Positions 8,224 through 17,795 are shown, numbered from the stretch's first letter. The stretch is DNA of 64,000 nt from Ollibium composti (GCF_004801285.1 NZ_SSNY01000003.1:1-64000); one strand, 5' to 3'. Translations and numbers: made by a program. The notes: generated by a model from the letters alone, not told the origin.

Positions 8224-8989
8224 GCCGTAGTTTTCGCGGTGCCTCTAAATGATCCTTTATCCTACCGCTAGAAGGGCCAATCCGGTCTGGAGCCGTCGCG
8301 TCAAAAATCATCCTTGCCAGCAGTTTTGTGGACTCCTTCGTCTGTTCCTGCAGGGCGATGAGCGTATTTTTCCGTTTCCGCCATGCCTTGTTGTTGTGCG
8401 AGGTATCGAGCGTCAGAATCTCTGTTTTCCGTTTGTCCTGATCGTTCAACGATGAAAACGACACATGCACATTGACCCCGGAAAAATGCTCGAGCTTTTT
8501 GAGAACACCTGTCTCGTTGGTGTGCTTGCTATAGTTCCGGATGATCTTCTGACGAGGAGCAACGACAGATAGTGGATCGAACCCAAGTTGAGAAAGTCGC
8601 GGATTAATCCGATCTGAGTTATTCGGACGCTTGTACACATCCAGAACTCTATCCGGGACAAATCTGAACTCGACATCATAAGCAGGATTATCGGTAACAT
8701 TCTCGAAAACGATGTCAGCGAATTGTTCGACCTCATCGATTTGCGTGTAGATAATGAAGTGAGGCTCCCGTGAGTCTCTGTGGATTCGCTCACTCGCCTC
8801 TCGCATTCGTCTCGTTTCCCAGAACAAGACTCCTGTCGTAATTGCCAGGACAACCGTCGCGGCAGCCGTCACCCACGTAGACCAATCAATGCCCGGCTCC
8901 GGGGCAGGAACTGGGCCGAAACGGGCATAAGCCTCCAGGAAAGCCGATCGCATTTGATCGAACGCATTCACCACGATGTTCTCCAGCAT
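8174..8989 (-). CDS. Single-pass membrane protein in modular cassette 2, unknown function
   Basis: 271 aa. The N-terminus is short and cytoplasmic or periplasmic, followed by one membrane segment at about residues 37-56 (TWVTAAATVVLAITTGVLFW) and a soluble domain rich in charged residues. No family recognised. The last 45 or so residues are basic and run into the conserved 3' flank, so the original stop may have been lost. The first eight residues match the leader ORF of cassette 1. The overall plan, a small membrane anchor plus a variable domain, resembles many accessory-region proteins. Confidence 0.6.
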   Translation of the reverse strand: MLENIVVNAFDQMRSAFLEAYARFGPVPAPEPGIDWSTWVTAAATVVLAITTGVLFWETRRMREASERIHRDSREPHFIIYTQIDEVEQFADIVFENVTDNPAYDVEFRFVPDRVLDVYKRPNNSDRINPRLSQLGFDPLSVVAPRQKIIRNYSKHTNETGVLKKLEHFSGVNVHVSFSSLNDQDKRKTEILTLDTSHNNKAWRKRKNTLIALQEQTKESTKLLARMIFDATAPDRIGPSSGRIKDHLEAPRKLRPVRDRLHRPKRRPPSS

Positions 8990-9195
8990 TCGAAGGGCCT
9001 GGGACGTCCGTTGTTAACCCTCACCTTCAAACCCCCTTGCGAGATCCATCCGAGCCGGCTATTCATGATCCGTTGATCCGCTGTCTTCCTCGGATGAGAG
9101 TTAAGAGGGCAGCCTGCCAGGTTACCGAGTCCTTCTGGACTTCTCTCGAATTCTACGAGAGTCCCAACTTTGGCTTCCTAGGATACAACTTTGGC
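8970..9195 (-). repeat. Modular repeat, 5'-flank copy B
   Basis: Second copy of the 5' flank (compare 7771-7995). It contains the start codon of the cassette 2 gene, the hairpin CTCTCGAATTCTACGAGAG and two outward CAAAGTT boxes near 9168 and 9187. It serves as the promoter region of the gene at 8174-8989. Confidence 0.75.
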
Positions 9196-9220
9196 TCTCC
9201 GATCAGTGACTTGATACGAG

Positions 9221-9385
9221 AGCCAAAGTTGTGACTCTGGCCACTCTGGAAGTCATTGAAATCATTTCATGATTTTTTAGGAAGATATTCCACACCCAAA
9301 GTTGTGACTCTCTCAGACGCAAAGTTGTAACCTTGAGTATTTTAGTAATGTTTTCCGATCGGTCTAGAGCGGCTTTCAAGGCTGC
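9221..9385 (-). repeat. Modular repeat, 3'-flank copy 3 (three CAAAGTT boxes)
   Basis: Third copy, with boxes near 9224, 9297 and 9320 and the same TTTTTTAGGAAGATATTCCA spacer. Similarity ends soon after CCGATCGGTCTAGAGCGG, earlier than in copies 1 and 2. It lies 3' of the gene at 9427-9960. No matching 5' flank is found upstream of that gene, so this module is incomplete. Confidence 0.7.
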
Positions 9386-9426
9386 GCAAGGTCGGCCGCC
9401 AAGCGCCTCCGACTTTGTAGGCTAGA

Positions 9427-9960
9427 TCAGAATCTCGGAGATGCCGAACCGTTCACGACAATCTCCACCTCGAACTGCCTTAGGAGCATTTCCTTTCGGC
9501 GATCATCTGCCTCGATGTCTTCCGGAGTCGGAGTTATCGGGCGACCGAGGTCGGCATCGTTGAACTTCTGTTCCTTCTTATACGGCGATCCCGGTGGCGC
9601 CGACATGACTTTGTAGACCAGAAAGGCCATCATGGTTTCGCCAGTGAGCCGTCTGATGTCTTCTGGAAGGATTGCCTGACCCACTCCGCGCCAGAAATCG
9701 ACGCCGTGCCGTTCATGTGTAGGCGTCGGCAGACGGTCCATGAGAGCGTCGAGTTCGTCGCCGGGGACGCCGACAAGGACGCGGTAGCTATATCTGGAGT
9801 TTTCGACGGTGAGTTCCCAGAAGGGCGGCAGTGCGGGATCGTGGAAGGGATTGCGTTTGAAGTGGACGGAATAGTCCGGGAAGCGCCGCGTCCCTGATTG
9901 ATCGCGCCGGCGCGACGAATTTGGGGTGGGACAATCTTCTCTGTTTTTTCGCCTGCGCAT
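9427..9960 (-). CDS. Hypothetical protein in cassette 3
   Basis: 177 aa. ATG at 9960 has an excellent GGAGGCGGAGC leader, better than the longer ATG upstream at 10032. The N-terminus is basic and followed by a soluble domain (HDPALPPFWELTVENSRYSY region). No family recognised, no membrane segment. It lies beside repeat copy 3, which suggests it was the cargo of a third module. Confidence 0.6.
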   Translation of the reverse strand: MRRRKNREDCPTPNSSRRRDQSGTRRFPDYSVHFKRNPFHDPALPPFWELTVENSRYSYRVLVGVPGDELDALMDRLPTPTHERHGVDFWRGVGQAILPEDIRRLTGETMMAFLVYKVMSAPPGSPYKKEQKFNDADLGRPITPTPEDIEADDRRKEMLLRQFEVEIVVNGSASPRF

Positions 9961-10458
9961 GCTCCGCCTCCAGATCGTAAGAAAGGCTGGGATGGAGCGG
10001 AGCAAGCGACAATCGTTCGCCTTGCTTTGCAACTCAGAGGCGCCCCAAATCTTTTTGAGGGGTCAAGGCCAGATGCTCGGGCTCAATTGGCGACCTCGGC
10101 TATCGGAGAATATCCGGCCTGAACATCACTCCGTTGACATGGCCTGGATTTGTATCGTCCAATGTCATTATCAAGGCGGTTGACTTGCCCTTGTTGGCAG
10201 TGTTCCTTCGAGAAACGAGCGGATGACTGTCGACCAAGAAGTCCTGAGAAGCCAAACTATGTGCACATTTCGTGGCACCCAAACAAAGGGCTTGAAATAA
10301 TCGGTGGTTGGAGTTATATGATTTCCAGCAGCAGACAACGAGGCTTCCGAAAGGACGCTGTTGCAAGTGCACCCTTAGAGGTCGGTACACCACGGTAAGG
10401 CACACTCGTTCGGCGGAAACGCCATGGGAAAGGCTCCTCTCTGGAGCCTTTTTTGTTT
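9961..10458. other. Stretch without a clear gene, with a degraded ORF and a terminator
   Basis: No convincing gene. The minus strand at about 10100-10260 reads as a protein-like fragment (SRRNTANKGKSTALIMTLDD) without a believable start, perhaps the relic of a gene. At the right end are a GGCGGAAACGCC hairpin with a GNRA-type loop and then an intrinsic terminator. Confidence 0.4.
10430..10458 (+). terminator. Intrinsic terminator on the plus strand
   Basis: GGCTCC, a 5-nt loop and GGAGCC are followed by TTTTTTGTTT. The polarity serves plus-strand transcription, yet no plus-strand gene is visible just before it; a small RNA ending here is possible. It also sits at the 3' end of the convergent gene at 10459-10995. 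Confidence 0.7.
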
Positions 10459-10995
10459 CTAAGGCACTTTAATCTGCTGGAAGTGAGCCTTTTTTATGAG
10501 TTGGCAGACTTTGTACCGTCGCTTGATGTGGCGAAAATCTATTTCCTTCTGATAAGCGCTTTTAACTACAAGTTCCACATTGTGGTCGTCGGACCTGCTG
10601 GGGAACAAGTAGTAAACGATAAGATCATTCATACCGGATTTTAGAATTTGGCCTGCGACGGCAAGATTGCTGGCTTTGTTCTTGTCGAGTGATTCCCATG
10701 TTAGATAATTGTGGAGAACCATCCTCTGACAGATCCCTGGAAGCGCGAGGGAATTCTCATATCGCCACTCGCAAAACTGCCTTAGAACGCCTGCTTCATC
10801 TCGTAACGCGAAGACTGTAGAATCGCCCTGATGGCGCCGAGAAAAGACATGGGTCTGATAAGAGATGCGGATATTGATGTCGGCACCTTCAGCCCCTTGT
10901 CCACCTAGGCTCACAGAGGTTGGTGCCAGATGCTCGAACGTGAATCTCGATCCCTCATGTTCGATAGTTGGAAACGAGTCGTTAATAGTCGTCAT
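10459..10995 (-). CDS. Hypothetical protein downstream of the Tn7-like operon
   Basis: 178 aa, not recognised. Soluble, with features such as RISYQTHVFSRRH and FCEWRYENS that look like a folded enzyme or toxin-like domain but match no family I know. Base composition is clearly more AT-rich than the tns genes, which suggests a separate origin as transposon cargo. It lies about 100 bp beyond the end of the tns operon on the same strand. Confidence 0.6.
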   Translation of the reverse strand: MTTINDSFPTIEHEGSRFTFEHLAPTSVSLGGQGAEGADINIRISYQTHVFSRRHQGDSTVFALRDEAGVLRQFCEWRYENSLALPGICQRMVLHNYLTWESLDKNKASNLAVAGQILKSGMNDLIVYYLFPSRSDDHNVELVVKSAYQKEIDFRHIKRRYKVCQLIKKAHFQQIKVP

Positions 10996-11095
10996 GAGGC
11001 GCGGTCACCTGAAACGGCAAGACAGCACGAACGATCTGAACCCATTCACTAGAGAATTGGACTAAAGATTGCGCCGGGTAGTCTGGCTCTGAACG

Positions 11096-11302
11096 TTAAA
11101 TTTTCTGCCGATATAAGGGCACGTGGCGAGCTTGGCAACCTTGCGAAATATAGCGAATACAACGTTCCTTTAGACGCAATATCGTTCTCTTTACATAGGG
11201 TTTAGTTCGGATTGACTCGAATAGAGCGCCAACCTTCTGCTTCCATTCGTCAACGGATCTGTCGCCTATTTCCGGCTGACGTGCCGCTGATCTCTCATCC
11301 AT
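11096..11302 (-). CDS. Small basic protein coupled to tniQ
   Basis: 68 aa. Its ATG lies 8 bp inside the 3' end of tniQ, so it is probably translated by coupling as the fifth gene of the transposition operon. The protein is basic and helical (VDEWKQKVGALFESI, then TILRLKERCIRYI). No family recognised. AT-richer than tniQ. Confidence 0.45.
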   Translation of the reverse strand: MDERSAARQPEIGDRSVDEWKQKVGALFESIRTKPYVKRTILRLKERCIRYISQGCQARHVPLYRQKI

Positions 11303-13289
11303 CTGGCGTACGTTGCCTGATACCAATGTGCTCTTGGCTTAGCTGTGTCCTTTTTCGAATGGTCCTGTTTTTTTGCGTATCCGATTTATCGTAAATCCAA
11401 AAAGTGGGAAATGAAGCCTCCAATCCCTCAACCTGCTCACGGAGGTAGAAGAACGCCCCGGCAGTCTCTCGGGGGATCGCTGCGTCGACGTCCGCATTGC
11501 GCAGGATCAGGCGGACCTTCTTGTGATGCAGGTCTGTCTTCTGACATAGCTCGCCAAGCGAGACATATCGTGACCTGAATGCCTCCGCGCTTTCCCGCGA
11601 GACCACCGGGATCACGCGCCTTGCATCGGGACTGAATTCCTCGATGAGCACGAGGTGACCTGCCTCGATTAACCTGTTCACGACACGCTCGTGCGTGCCG
11701 GGAAGAAACGCCTCGGCCTCGGCCTTGGTAAGGTTGGTGCGCGTTCCGTTCGAGCGGACGATCCGGGTGACTTCGTCGGCGTCGAATAGCAACGCCATGT
11801 AATCGTATCTTCCAGAAAGCCGTCCTTTCCAGGCGAGCTTTCCTAGGAAGATCATGTCCAGGAGGTCCGGAATGGTGCAGGTGGCTGCGCGTCGCGCGCC
11901 AGTTACGTCGACCTGGCGTTCCCCTGGGTTGGAAATTTCTTGAGCGCCTTCAAACAGCTGGTTCCGCAATTTTTCGACGTCGGTTCTCGAGAAGCGGCGC
12001 TTGGCGTTGCGGCGGATGCCTGTCCCTGCCAAGGCGGGGAGGTATCCAAGGGCTACAAGTTGCTTCAGGTGAAGCCGCGGCACGCCCAGAAGCCGCTCGA
12101 CTTCCGGTGCCGTGATCGCATCCTTCAGCTCGGCGACGACCCGATGGACCTCCTCTGACTTGACCAGGATACGATGGTCCATGACCCCCGAATGGTCGGA
12201 AGCCTCGTCAACGCCCATCCGCTTGAAGAGCCGCCGGATGCTGAGGGCGTGCATGCCGGAGTCTCTGGCAGCAGTTCGCACGGTATGCACCCTCCGTTCC
12301 CCTGCGGTCTCGCCAAGGACGTCGGTACCAGGTTCGATCGGCATGGTTCCGAGAGCGAACCGCCGCACGGCGTCGCGCAGCTTGGCGTAGCCCGGATCGC
12401 CGACGGTCTTCTGTAGCAGCCCGTATGCATAGCCGTAGGTGTCGCGCGGACCCCAATATCCTCGAGTCGAGGATTGGGCAGCATTGAGCCCTCGGAGAAG
12501 CGCACATAGCGAATCCTCGCCTGCGCTTGCCACACGGAATCCTTCGTCGGCCGCCGCCGACCAGTCCGAGATCGTCAGGCGGGCGACCCGGACCTTCGGC
12601 GGGTACAGGGAAGACACCCCGAGCGCTTCGCAAAACGGAGCGGCAACGTGCAGCGGAAGATCGTCGAGCCAGTTTGCCGGAGACCGACACCCGCGAAGGC
12701 GATCCTGAAGCCATGCCTGAAACGGGGATGCTGCTACGATGTCGGTTTCGCCCGCCGTCCGCTGCAGGGCAGGGATCAGGCCCTGCATCGTTTCGTTGAA
12801 GTCGAAGGGCGCGAAAGGAGTGCGCGTGGGACTCGTCGCCGTGAGAAGCACGTTATGCCGAAGGCAGGAGCGGAAATGGGAGACCGTCCATTCGAGACGC
12901 AGCCATGGCCTGCTGAACGGCGGTCCGTCATAAGCATCCATGTCTTCGAGCGCGCAGCGAGCACAAAAGCGGAAATACGTGCGGTTGATGGCGAGACGGG
13001 TGAATGTTTCTCCGCCGACTTCGTACAGTTTTTCCGCGTGCGGCACGGGCGTGTACCGAAGGAGGCGTGCCGGATCCGTCCGCCCGAGGACTGCGACGTC
13101 CCGCACGGCGGATTCAACGCCCTTGTCGAGATTTCGCTGAGGAATGCTCATGTCGCGAAGGAGGTCCTTCAGCGAACGGCCATTTAGGGCGGCGAGACGG
13201 GATGCGAAGCCGGCGGCCGGCTCCCGCTCCTCGAGCGGGTAGGCAAACGCAAGTGGCTCTAGGACCCGCCCGTTCGTCCTCATCGTCAA
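11295..13289 (-). CDS. tniQ: TniQ/TnsD-family target-selection protein
   Basis: 664 aa. The N-terminal TniQ domain opens with FAYPLEEREPAAGFASRLA and carries a zinc motif C109-x2-C112 with H138-x3-C142-x2-H145. The long C-terminal half includes helix-turn-helix-like segments (AARDSGMHALSIRRLFKRMG), as in TnsD-type proteins that bind a specific attachment site. It overlaps tnsC by 4 bp (ATGA). In Tn7-like elements this protein chooses the insertion site and recruits TnsC. The length is nearer TnsD than the short TniQ of CRISPR-associated elements, and no cas genes are present. Confidence 0.88.
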   Translation of the reverse strand: MTMRTNGRVLEPLAFAYPLEEREPAAGFASRLAALNGRSLKDLLRDMSIPQRNLDKGVESAVRDVAVLGRTDPARLLRYTPVPHAEKLYEVGGETFTRLAINRTYFRFCARCALEDMDAYDGPPFSRPWLRLEWTVSHFRSCLRHNVLLTATSPTRTPFAPFDFNETMQGLIPALQRTAGETDIVAASPFQAWLQDRLRGCRSPANWLDDLPLHVAAPFCEALGVSSLYPPKVRVARLTISDWSAAADEGFRVASAGEDSLCALLRGLNAAQSSTRGYWGPRDTYGYAYGLLQKTVGDPGYAKLRDAVRRFALGTMPIEPGTDVLGETAGERRVHTVRTAARDSGMHALSIRRLFKRMGVDEASDHSGVMDHRILVKSEEVHRVVAELKDAITAPEVERLLGVPRLHLKQLVALGYLPALAGTGIRRNAKRRFSRTDVEKLRNQLFEGAQEISNPGERQVDVTGARRAATCTIPDLLDMIFLGKLAWKGRLSGRYDYMALLFDADEVTRIVRSNGTRTNLTKAEAEAFLPGTHERVVNRLIEAGHLVLIEEFSPDARRVIPVVSRESAEAFRSRYVSLGELCQKTDLHHKKVRLILRNADVDAAIPRETAGAFFYLREQVEGLEASFPTFWIYDKSDTQKNRTIRKRTQLSQEHIGIRQRTPDG

Positions 13290-14338
13290 TCGTCCCCGAT
13301 CATGAACAGGCCGGGTTCAAGTCGTTCCCAATCGTTCACAAGGAAGGGGTTCATCTGGTCGTGTCCACGAGCCTGCGAATGCTCGATGTAGGCATGGGCG
13401 AAGTGATTTCTGGACAAACGGGAAGCGTTCCTGGCCGCCGCCTGCTCGATCGCCGCGAGAATGACCTGGGTGATGCGCCCATAACGGTATCGCGCGGCAT
13501 GTGCGATGCGGTCGGGAATGTCGCTTTCGGTGACAGCGCCATGGTCAAGACCCGCCGCTTCGCACATGGCGCCAAGGATATTGAGGACCAGGACGCGCTC
13601 ATCGGGAAGGCAGACGTCCGGAAGATGCAGATGCCGCGCTCGGCGTTCGATTTGTTCATCGAGTTTCGCCAGCGACGTGATGGTCGGCATCCCGGACATG
13701 ACAAAGCTGACCGGCCAAGGCTTGTAGTTCATTACGCCCTTGAGTGCTTTTCGGACCGAGTCCCGCTCCCTGTCGGATTCCGTCAGCTTCAGGAGATGCT
13801 GCGTTTCGTCGATGTGGATGAGCAGGACCTTTCTCAGGTGCAGCTGTTCCGGAAGAATGTCCCAGACTTCGCCCTGCTCGTACTTCCGGGTGATCTTGTA
13901 CCCGGCTTCCTTAAGGATGTTCAGGCCTAAGTACTTCAGCGTCGAAGGCCCCATCAGCGTAAGGGAGATGACGGGCTCGATGATGCCGTACGATTTCTGG
14001 ATCGGGGCGAGCGCCGGGTTCTCCGCAAGCATGCGCTCGACCAACGAGGTCTTCCCGGCGCCGCTTTCGCCTGTGACGAACAGGACGCGGCCATCGTCGC
14101 GCCTTCCTTCTCTTTTCGCGAGCATCATGGTTACGAAGCGGGAAAGGACCTCCTTGGCGAGTTCGTCGCGCCCGCAGCGCACGTACACGTCCTTCGCCCG
14201 CTCCAGAGCGGACAGAACGTGCTTTTCCTTCTCCGTCAGACGGCCGGAGATGACTGAGAGGAAATCGTCATCGTCAGACTCGGGGCCTTCCCTCTCCGGG
14301 ATGGCCGCAAGCCTATGCGTATCCGCTGACGACGTCAT
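13286..14338 (-). CDS. tnsC: TnsC-like AAA+ transposition regulator
   Basis: 350 aa. AAA+ ATPase with Walker A GESGAGKT at 90-97 and Walker B LLIHIDETQHL around 172-182, the family's usual pattern. It links the target selector (TniQ) to the transposase (TnsB) and controls transposition by ATP state. It overlaps tnsB and tniQ by 4 bp each. Length is close to that of TniB/IstB-like TnsC proteins and shorter than Tn7 TnsC. Confidence 0.88.
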   Translation of the reverse strand: MTSSADTHRLAAIPEREGPESDDDDFLSVISGRLTEKEKHVLSALERAKDVYVRCGRDELAKEVLSRFVTMMLAKREGRRDDGRVLFVTGESGAGKTSLVERMLAENPALAPIQKSYGIIEPVISLTLMGPSTLKYLGLNILKEAGYKITRKYEQGEVWDILPEQLHLRKVLLIHIDETQHLLKLTESDRERDSVRKALKGVMNYKPWPVSFVMSGMPTITSLAKLDEQIERRARHLHLPDVCLPDERVLVLNILGAMCEAAGLDHGAVTESDIPDRIAHAARYRYGRITQVILAAIEQAAARNASRLSRNHFAHAYIEHSQARGHDQMNPFLVNDWERLEPGLFMIGDD

Positions 14339-16584
14339 TCATCCTCTCCTTCATAGAGATTCATGCTTCCGCCGAATGGCTTTGGCCTGTTCTTCATGTC
14401 GGCATCGGCAGGTTGCGGCGGAGGGGAGGGCTCGTCGCTCGAGACTCGACTTCGGGACGACAGGGCGACGACTTGGCCCAACGTGCCTTCGCCGGTTTCC
14501 TCGCTGGCGTACTGGACCGACCCCAGCGCGGCCTTGGCCGAGAAGTCGATGCGCTTCTCCAGCATGTCGATGGCCTTCTCGGTGATCTCATGCGTCTGAA
14601 TGGCCGCCCTTTTGACGACGCTGTTCGCGAGGTCGAGTAGATGCCGATGCGACTCGATGCGGATAGGCTTGCCCTTCTCCGCTTCCGCCCTCAGGAACTC
14701 GCGTACGTCGCGCCGGGCCATGAGCACGGCGGCGAGCGTCTTGCCCTTGCCCGTACCGTCCACGCTTGGGGTGACTAGGAAGTGCCTGTCGTCGGGCACT
14801 CCTTTGATGCGTCCCCTCAGGTGTTTCGGAATCAGGACGTAGACATGGCCGAGATCCTCCGGGTCGACGACCATGTCGACCTTCTTCTTGCCAACCAGCT
14901 CGTGAAGAAGCCCCAATTGCCGCGAGTTGTATGAAATGCCGACGAAGTCGACGCCATGCTTGGAGACGGTCCGCCCCCTCCGCCAGAGGCCGAACGCGAC
15001 CGCGAGCTGTTCGTCGGAAGGGCTTGGAGGCAATCCCGCTTTGGCGAGCTGCTCCCATTTCGCATAGGGGGTCCGGCCTTCCAGGCCACGATGCGGCCGG
15101 AGATGGTAATTGTCGACGATGAAGACGATGACGGTCTTGTAGAACTCGCCAACGGTTAGCGACGCGAGCTGCTCGGAAGGATAGTCGCCTCTCTCAACCA
15201 CGTTCGCGAAGGCGCGGCCGGCGAAATAACGGCAGAGCCGTTTCATGAACCGAAAGAAGGCTTCGATCGTGCCGCGCTTGCGGGGATCCTGCTCCGGGAC
15301 GTCGCGGCCGATGTTCACCCGCATCGCTGCCATGTCGAACTCTTCCCCGAAGGCCGGTCCGCCGTCCGTCGCCACGAGGCGCGGACGGCCGTGCATGTGC
15401 CACGAAACCTGAGCTCCTGCCGCGGCTGCCAACTCGGTCTTGTCAATCATGATGGATCGAAGCGCGGGCTTGGTCGTGGCGGTTGATGGACCGTTGAGGG
15501 TCAGATTGAACCCGACGATGCATCTGGAGGCACAGTCGATCGCAGCCGTAAAAGTCATGCGCACGCGCGGCACACGCTTCCGCTGCTCCTGGGACAGTGC
15601 CTTCCAAACGGACGATCTCTCGACAAGCTTGTGGAGGTCGACTTCCCAGTCGTCCATTTCTACGCGGCCGAGGGCAGTCGTGACCTGCAGTCCCATGCCA
15701 ACGGGAGTGTATTTCCTCAGCGCGTAGTCGCTCCCTTTCCGGCCAGCGTCCACCATGAACGGGTCCAGGCGATGAATCCTGCGTCGGACTGCGTTGTGAC
15801 TGGCGTAAACCTGATCGTGTGAAGAGAGCGTCTTGTTGATGTCGTACAAGGCGAGATCGACGTTTTCGCAGATGTCGGTCATCGCCGGCTGCAGAAGGCT
15901 GGCGTATTTCTGTACCTCGACGGCGATCACCTCGGCCGCGCGAGGATCGAGTTGGTTCCTGTTTCCGCAGTTGGAATAGCGGGGGCGAAGGCTTTCAAGC
16001 CGGCAATGTCCCGCGATGAACTTCGCTAACCACTTCTTAAAGCCGGAAGGACTTGGGTAGTCGAAGGCCTTTCTGGCTTCACCCTGCAATCGACGCCCGG
16101 GCCGCCTCCGTTCACCGAACGTATCCAAATACCAACGATCCATGCGGTCACGGTTTTCATCGATAAACCGCGCGAAATCGGGGATCACGCGGCGCGGCCG
16201 CCAGCATCCGTCGGTGTTTGTCGCGGCATCCAGGAAGCGGACGCACCATTCCTTTTTCCAGGAGAGGGTCCTGAGCTCTTCCTCCGACAGGTCGCTCAGG
16301 TCGGAGTCGTCGAACCGCACGCGAAGGATGCCCAACGCCTTGGAATAATAGCCCTCGTCGATGCGGATGCGCTTTGACCGCATGAGCGAACTGATTTCGC
16401 TGTCCGTTTTCACGATGAAGAGGTCTTCGGCAATCAGGTCGCCGGTCACGGGCTGCAGCACGTGCGAATCCCTGACCTTGCGTTCCACCCGGTAGGACTG
16501 GCCGTCGATCACGAGACGGTCATGGCGGCCAAAGAGATAGGCTCTCTCCGCCCTGGCGATCAGGGCCGGATTAACTAGTTTCAC
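14335..16584 (-). CDS. tnsB: TnsB-like DDE transposase
   Basis: 749 aa. Mu/TnsB-type integrase core with likely catalytic residues D311 (VEMDDWEVD), D407 (VATDGGPAFG) and E441 (RGTIEAFFRF), the last two 33 residues apart. N-terminal helix-turn-helix segments would bind the transposon ends; a beta-barrel and an acidic C-terminal tail for TnsC contact follow. It cuts and joins the 3' ends. Second gene of the operon, 56 bp after tnsA. Confidence 0.9.
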   Translation of the reverse strand: MKLVNPALIARAERAYLFGRHDRLVIDGQSYRVERKVRDSHVLQPVTGDLIAEDLFIVKTDSEISSLMRSKRIRIDEGYYSKALGILRVRFDDSDLSDLSEEELRTLSWKKEWCVRFLDAATNTDGCWRPRRVIPDFARFIDENRDRMDRWYLDTFGERRRPGRRLQGEARKAFDYPSPSGFKKWLAKFIAGHCRLESLRPRYSNCGNRNQLDPRAAEVIAVEVQKYASLLQPAMTDICENVDLALYDINKTLSSHDQVYASHNAVRRRIHRLDPFMVDAGRKGSDYALRKYTPVGMGLQVTTALGRVEMDDWEVDLHKLVERSSVWKALSQEQRKRVPRVRMTFTAAIDCASRCIVGFNLTLNGPSTATTKPALRSIMIDKTELAAAAGAQVSWHMHGRPRLVATDGGPAFGEEFDMAAMRVNIGRDVPEQDPRKRGTIEAFFRFMKRLCRYFAGRAFANVVERGDYPSEQLASLTVGEFYKTVIVFIVDNYHLRPHRGLEGRTPYAKWEQLAKAGLPPSPSDEQLAVAFGLWRRGRTVSKHGVDFVGISYNSRQLGLLHELVGKKKVDMVVDPEDLGHVYVLIPKHLRGRIKGVPDDRHFLVTPSVDGTGKGKTLAAVLMARRDVREFLRAEAEKGKPIRIESHRHLLDLANSVVKRAAIQTHEITEKAIDMLEKRIDFSAKAALGSVQYASEETGEGTLGQVVALSSRSRVSSDEPSPPPQPADADMKNRPKPFGGSMNLYEGEDE

Positions 16585-16640
16585 GCTCCCCTCCAGTTTC
16601 TTGTTTTCTTTCGGCTTATCCCGTTCGCGTGAGGATTGAA

Positions 16641-17261
16641 TTAACGCGCGCCGTCCCCGGCGGCGCGGTTGACGAGAACTACATCGTCGCCGAGCCGGAC
16701 GTTAGGCGGGACCTTAAGGATCCCTTTCTGGATCAACGTCAGTGCGGCCCGGCGCGCGCGGTCGCCTTGCCCGGTGGCGCGAACGATTTCGTCGAGGCGC
16801 ACCTGAGACGGCAATTCGGAAAGCACAGCCTCTACGGCGGCCTGGACCGCGAAATCGAAGTCGGATGCACACGCCAGGATGTCTCCGGCATTTTCGATCT
16901 GCGTCCGGGTCAGGTCCTTCTCGGTAATGATGAGGTATTCGTCGGCGAAGCGATCACCGACCTGTTCGCAGACAAGACGGAGCGTCTCGAGCAGATCGTC
17001 GTCGACGTCCTGCTCGTACTTCACCGCGTATGCGATGCGCCCCCGCGCCTGACGTTGGACGAAGTCGAAGTAGTGGTGACGTTGCTGCCCATCCCTGACG
17101 AAGGCTACGTGCTGCTGCTCGTGGACCCACAGCGTTTCGGGTAACGCCAGAAGGACGGCGAGCACGGATTCTTCGAGGATGCTTTCATACCAGACCTGCC
17201 GGCGCCGGAACGGGTCGACGATGAAACCGATCTTCGAGCCGCGTTTCCGCGGGCGCAGCAC
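16641..17261 (-). CDS. tnsA: TnsA-like transposase endonuclease
   Basis: 206 aa. Holds the TnsA catalytic pattern E26 (WYESILEES), D66 (HYFDFV) and K81 (YAVKY), a restriction-enzyme-like active site that cuts the 5' ends and makes the element cut-and-paste. The C-terminal part resembles the winged-helix domain. The protein is shorter than Tn7 TnsA. The start is a GTG at 17261 with a poor Shine-Dalgarno; the frame stays open upstream without an ATG, so the N-terminus is uncertain. Confidence 0.82.
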   Translation of the reverse strand: MLRPRKRGSKIGFIVDPFRRRQVWYESILEESVLAVLLALPETLWVHEQQHVAFVRDGQQRHHYFDFVQRQARGRIAYAVKYEQDVDDDLLETLRLVCEQVGDRFADEYLIITEKDLTRTQIENAGDILACASDFDFAVQAAVEAVLSELPSQVRLDEIVRATGQGDRARRAALTLIQKGILKVPPNVRLGDDVVLVNRAAGDGAR

Positions 17262-17795
17262 GCGGTTGGCAACGCTGTCGTCGATTTCCAGGGCAGGGGC
17301 GTCCCGGCCCCAGGCTCGCGAAGCATCATCGGTATGGACAAGCCCCCGGCCGAGGCACGGATGCTCTCAGCCTGGAGAGCCTGCAGCCCTCCGGAAGCCA
17401 CTGGGAATCCATTGGGGCAGTTTTTGAGGGCTTCAGCGAGAAGCAGGTTGTGGCAACGCATCTATGTCTCCCTTGCGTCAACATGGTCGCACCGCCGAAG
17501 GGCGATGCACATCGAGTAGCGACGATGAGACGGAGAGGACACAAGCGTGGCGATCTGGACTCGTGGCATAGCAACCACGGACGAGGTTTCGCAGCCGCGA
17601 TATCCGTCTCGATTGGGGAAGGGACGAAAAGCCGGGCCGACGCCCGGCGACATACCGGGGCTTCAGCCCTGAGCTTCGCGGACCTTCCGCACGGCTATCG
17701 ATATGTTCAACGCGAGCATCGCCTGTCCTCGTGGCGGCACCCGGTCGGACGGGGCCGCGAAAGGACGGCCGAATACGGCGTCGGTGCGGAAGTTG
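17262..17795. other. Gene-free region beside tnsA, candidate transposon right-end region
   Basis: No gene seen. In Tn7-like elements the end with several TnsB sites lies just beyond tnsA, so the right end would be expected here or up to about 18.1 kb. Two weak direct similarities, TTCGAAATGTGGTTAGCA near 17806 and TTTCGATGTGGTTATCC near 18008, could be TnsB sites. I could not fix a terminal TGT/ACA. Confidence 0.35.

Noticed and set aside
6946..9385. Plasmid iterons or CRISPR-like repeats
   Set aside because: Boxes are only three per block, spacing is uneven, there are no spacers and no replication gene.
11096..17261. CRISPR-associated transposon
   Set aside because: The TniQ is long and TnsD-like, and no cas gene or repeat-spacer array is visible in the window.
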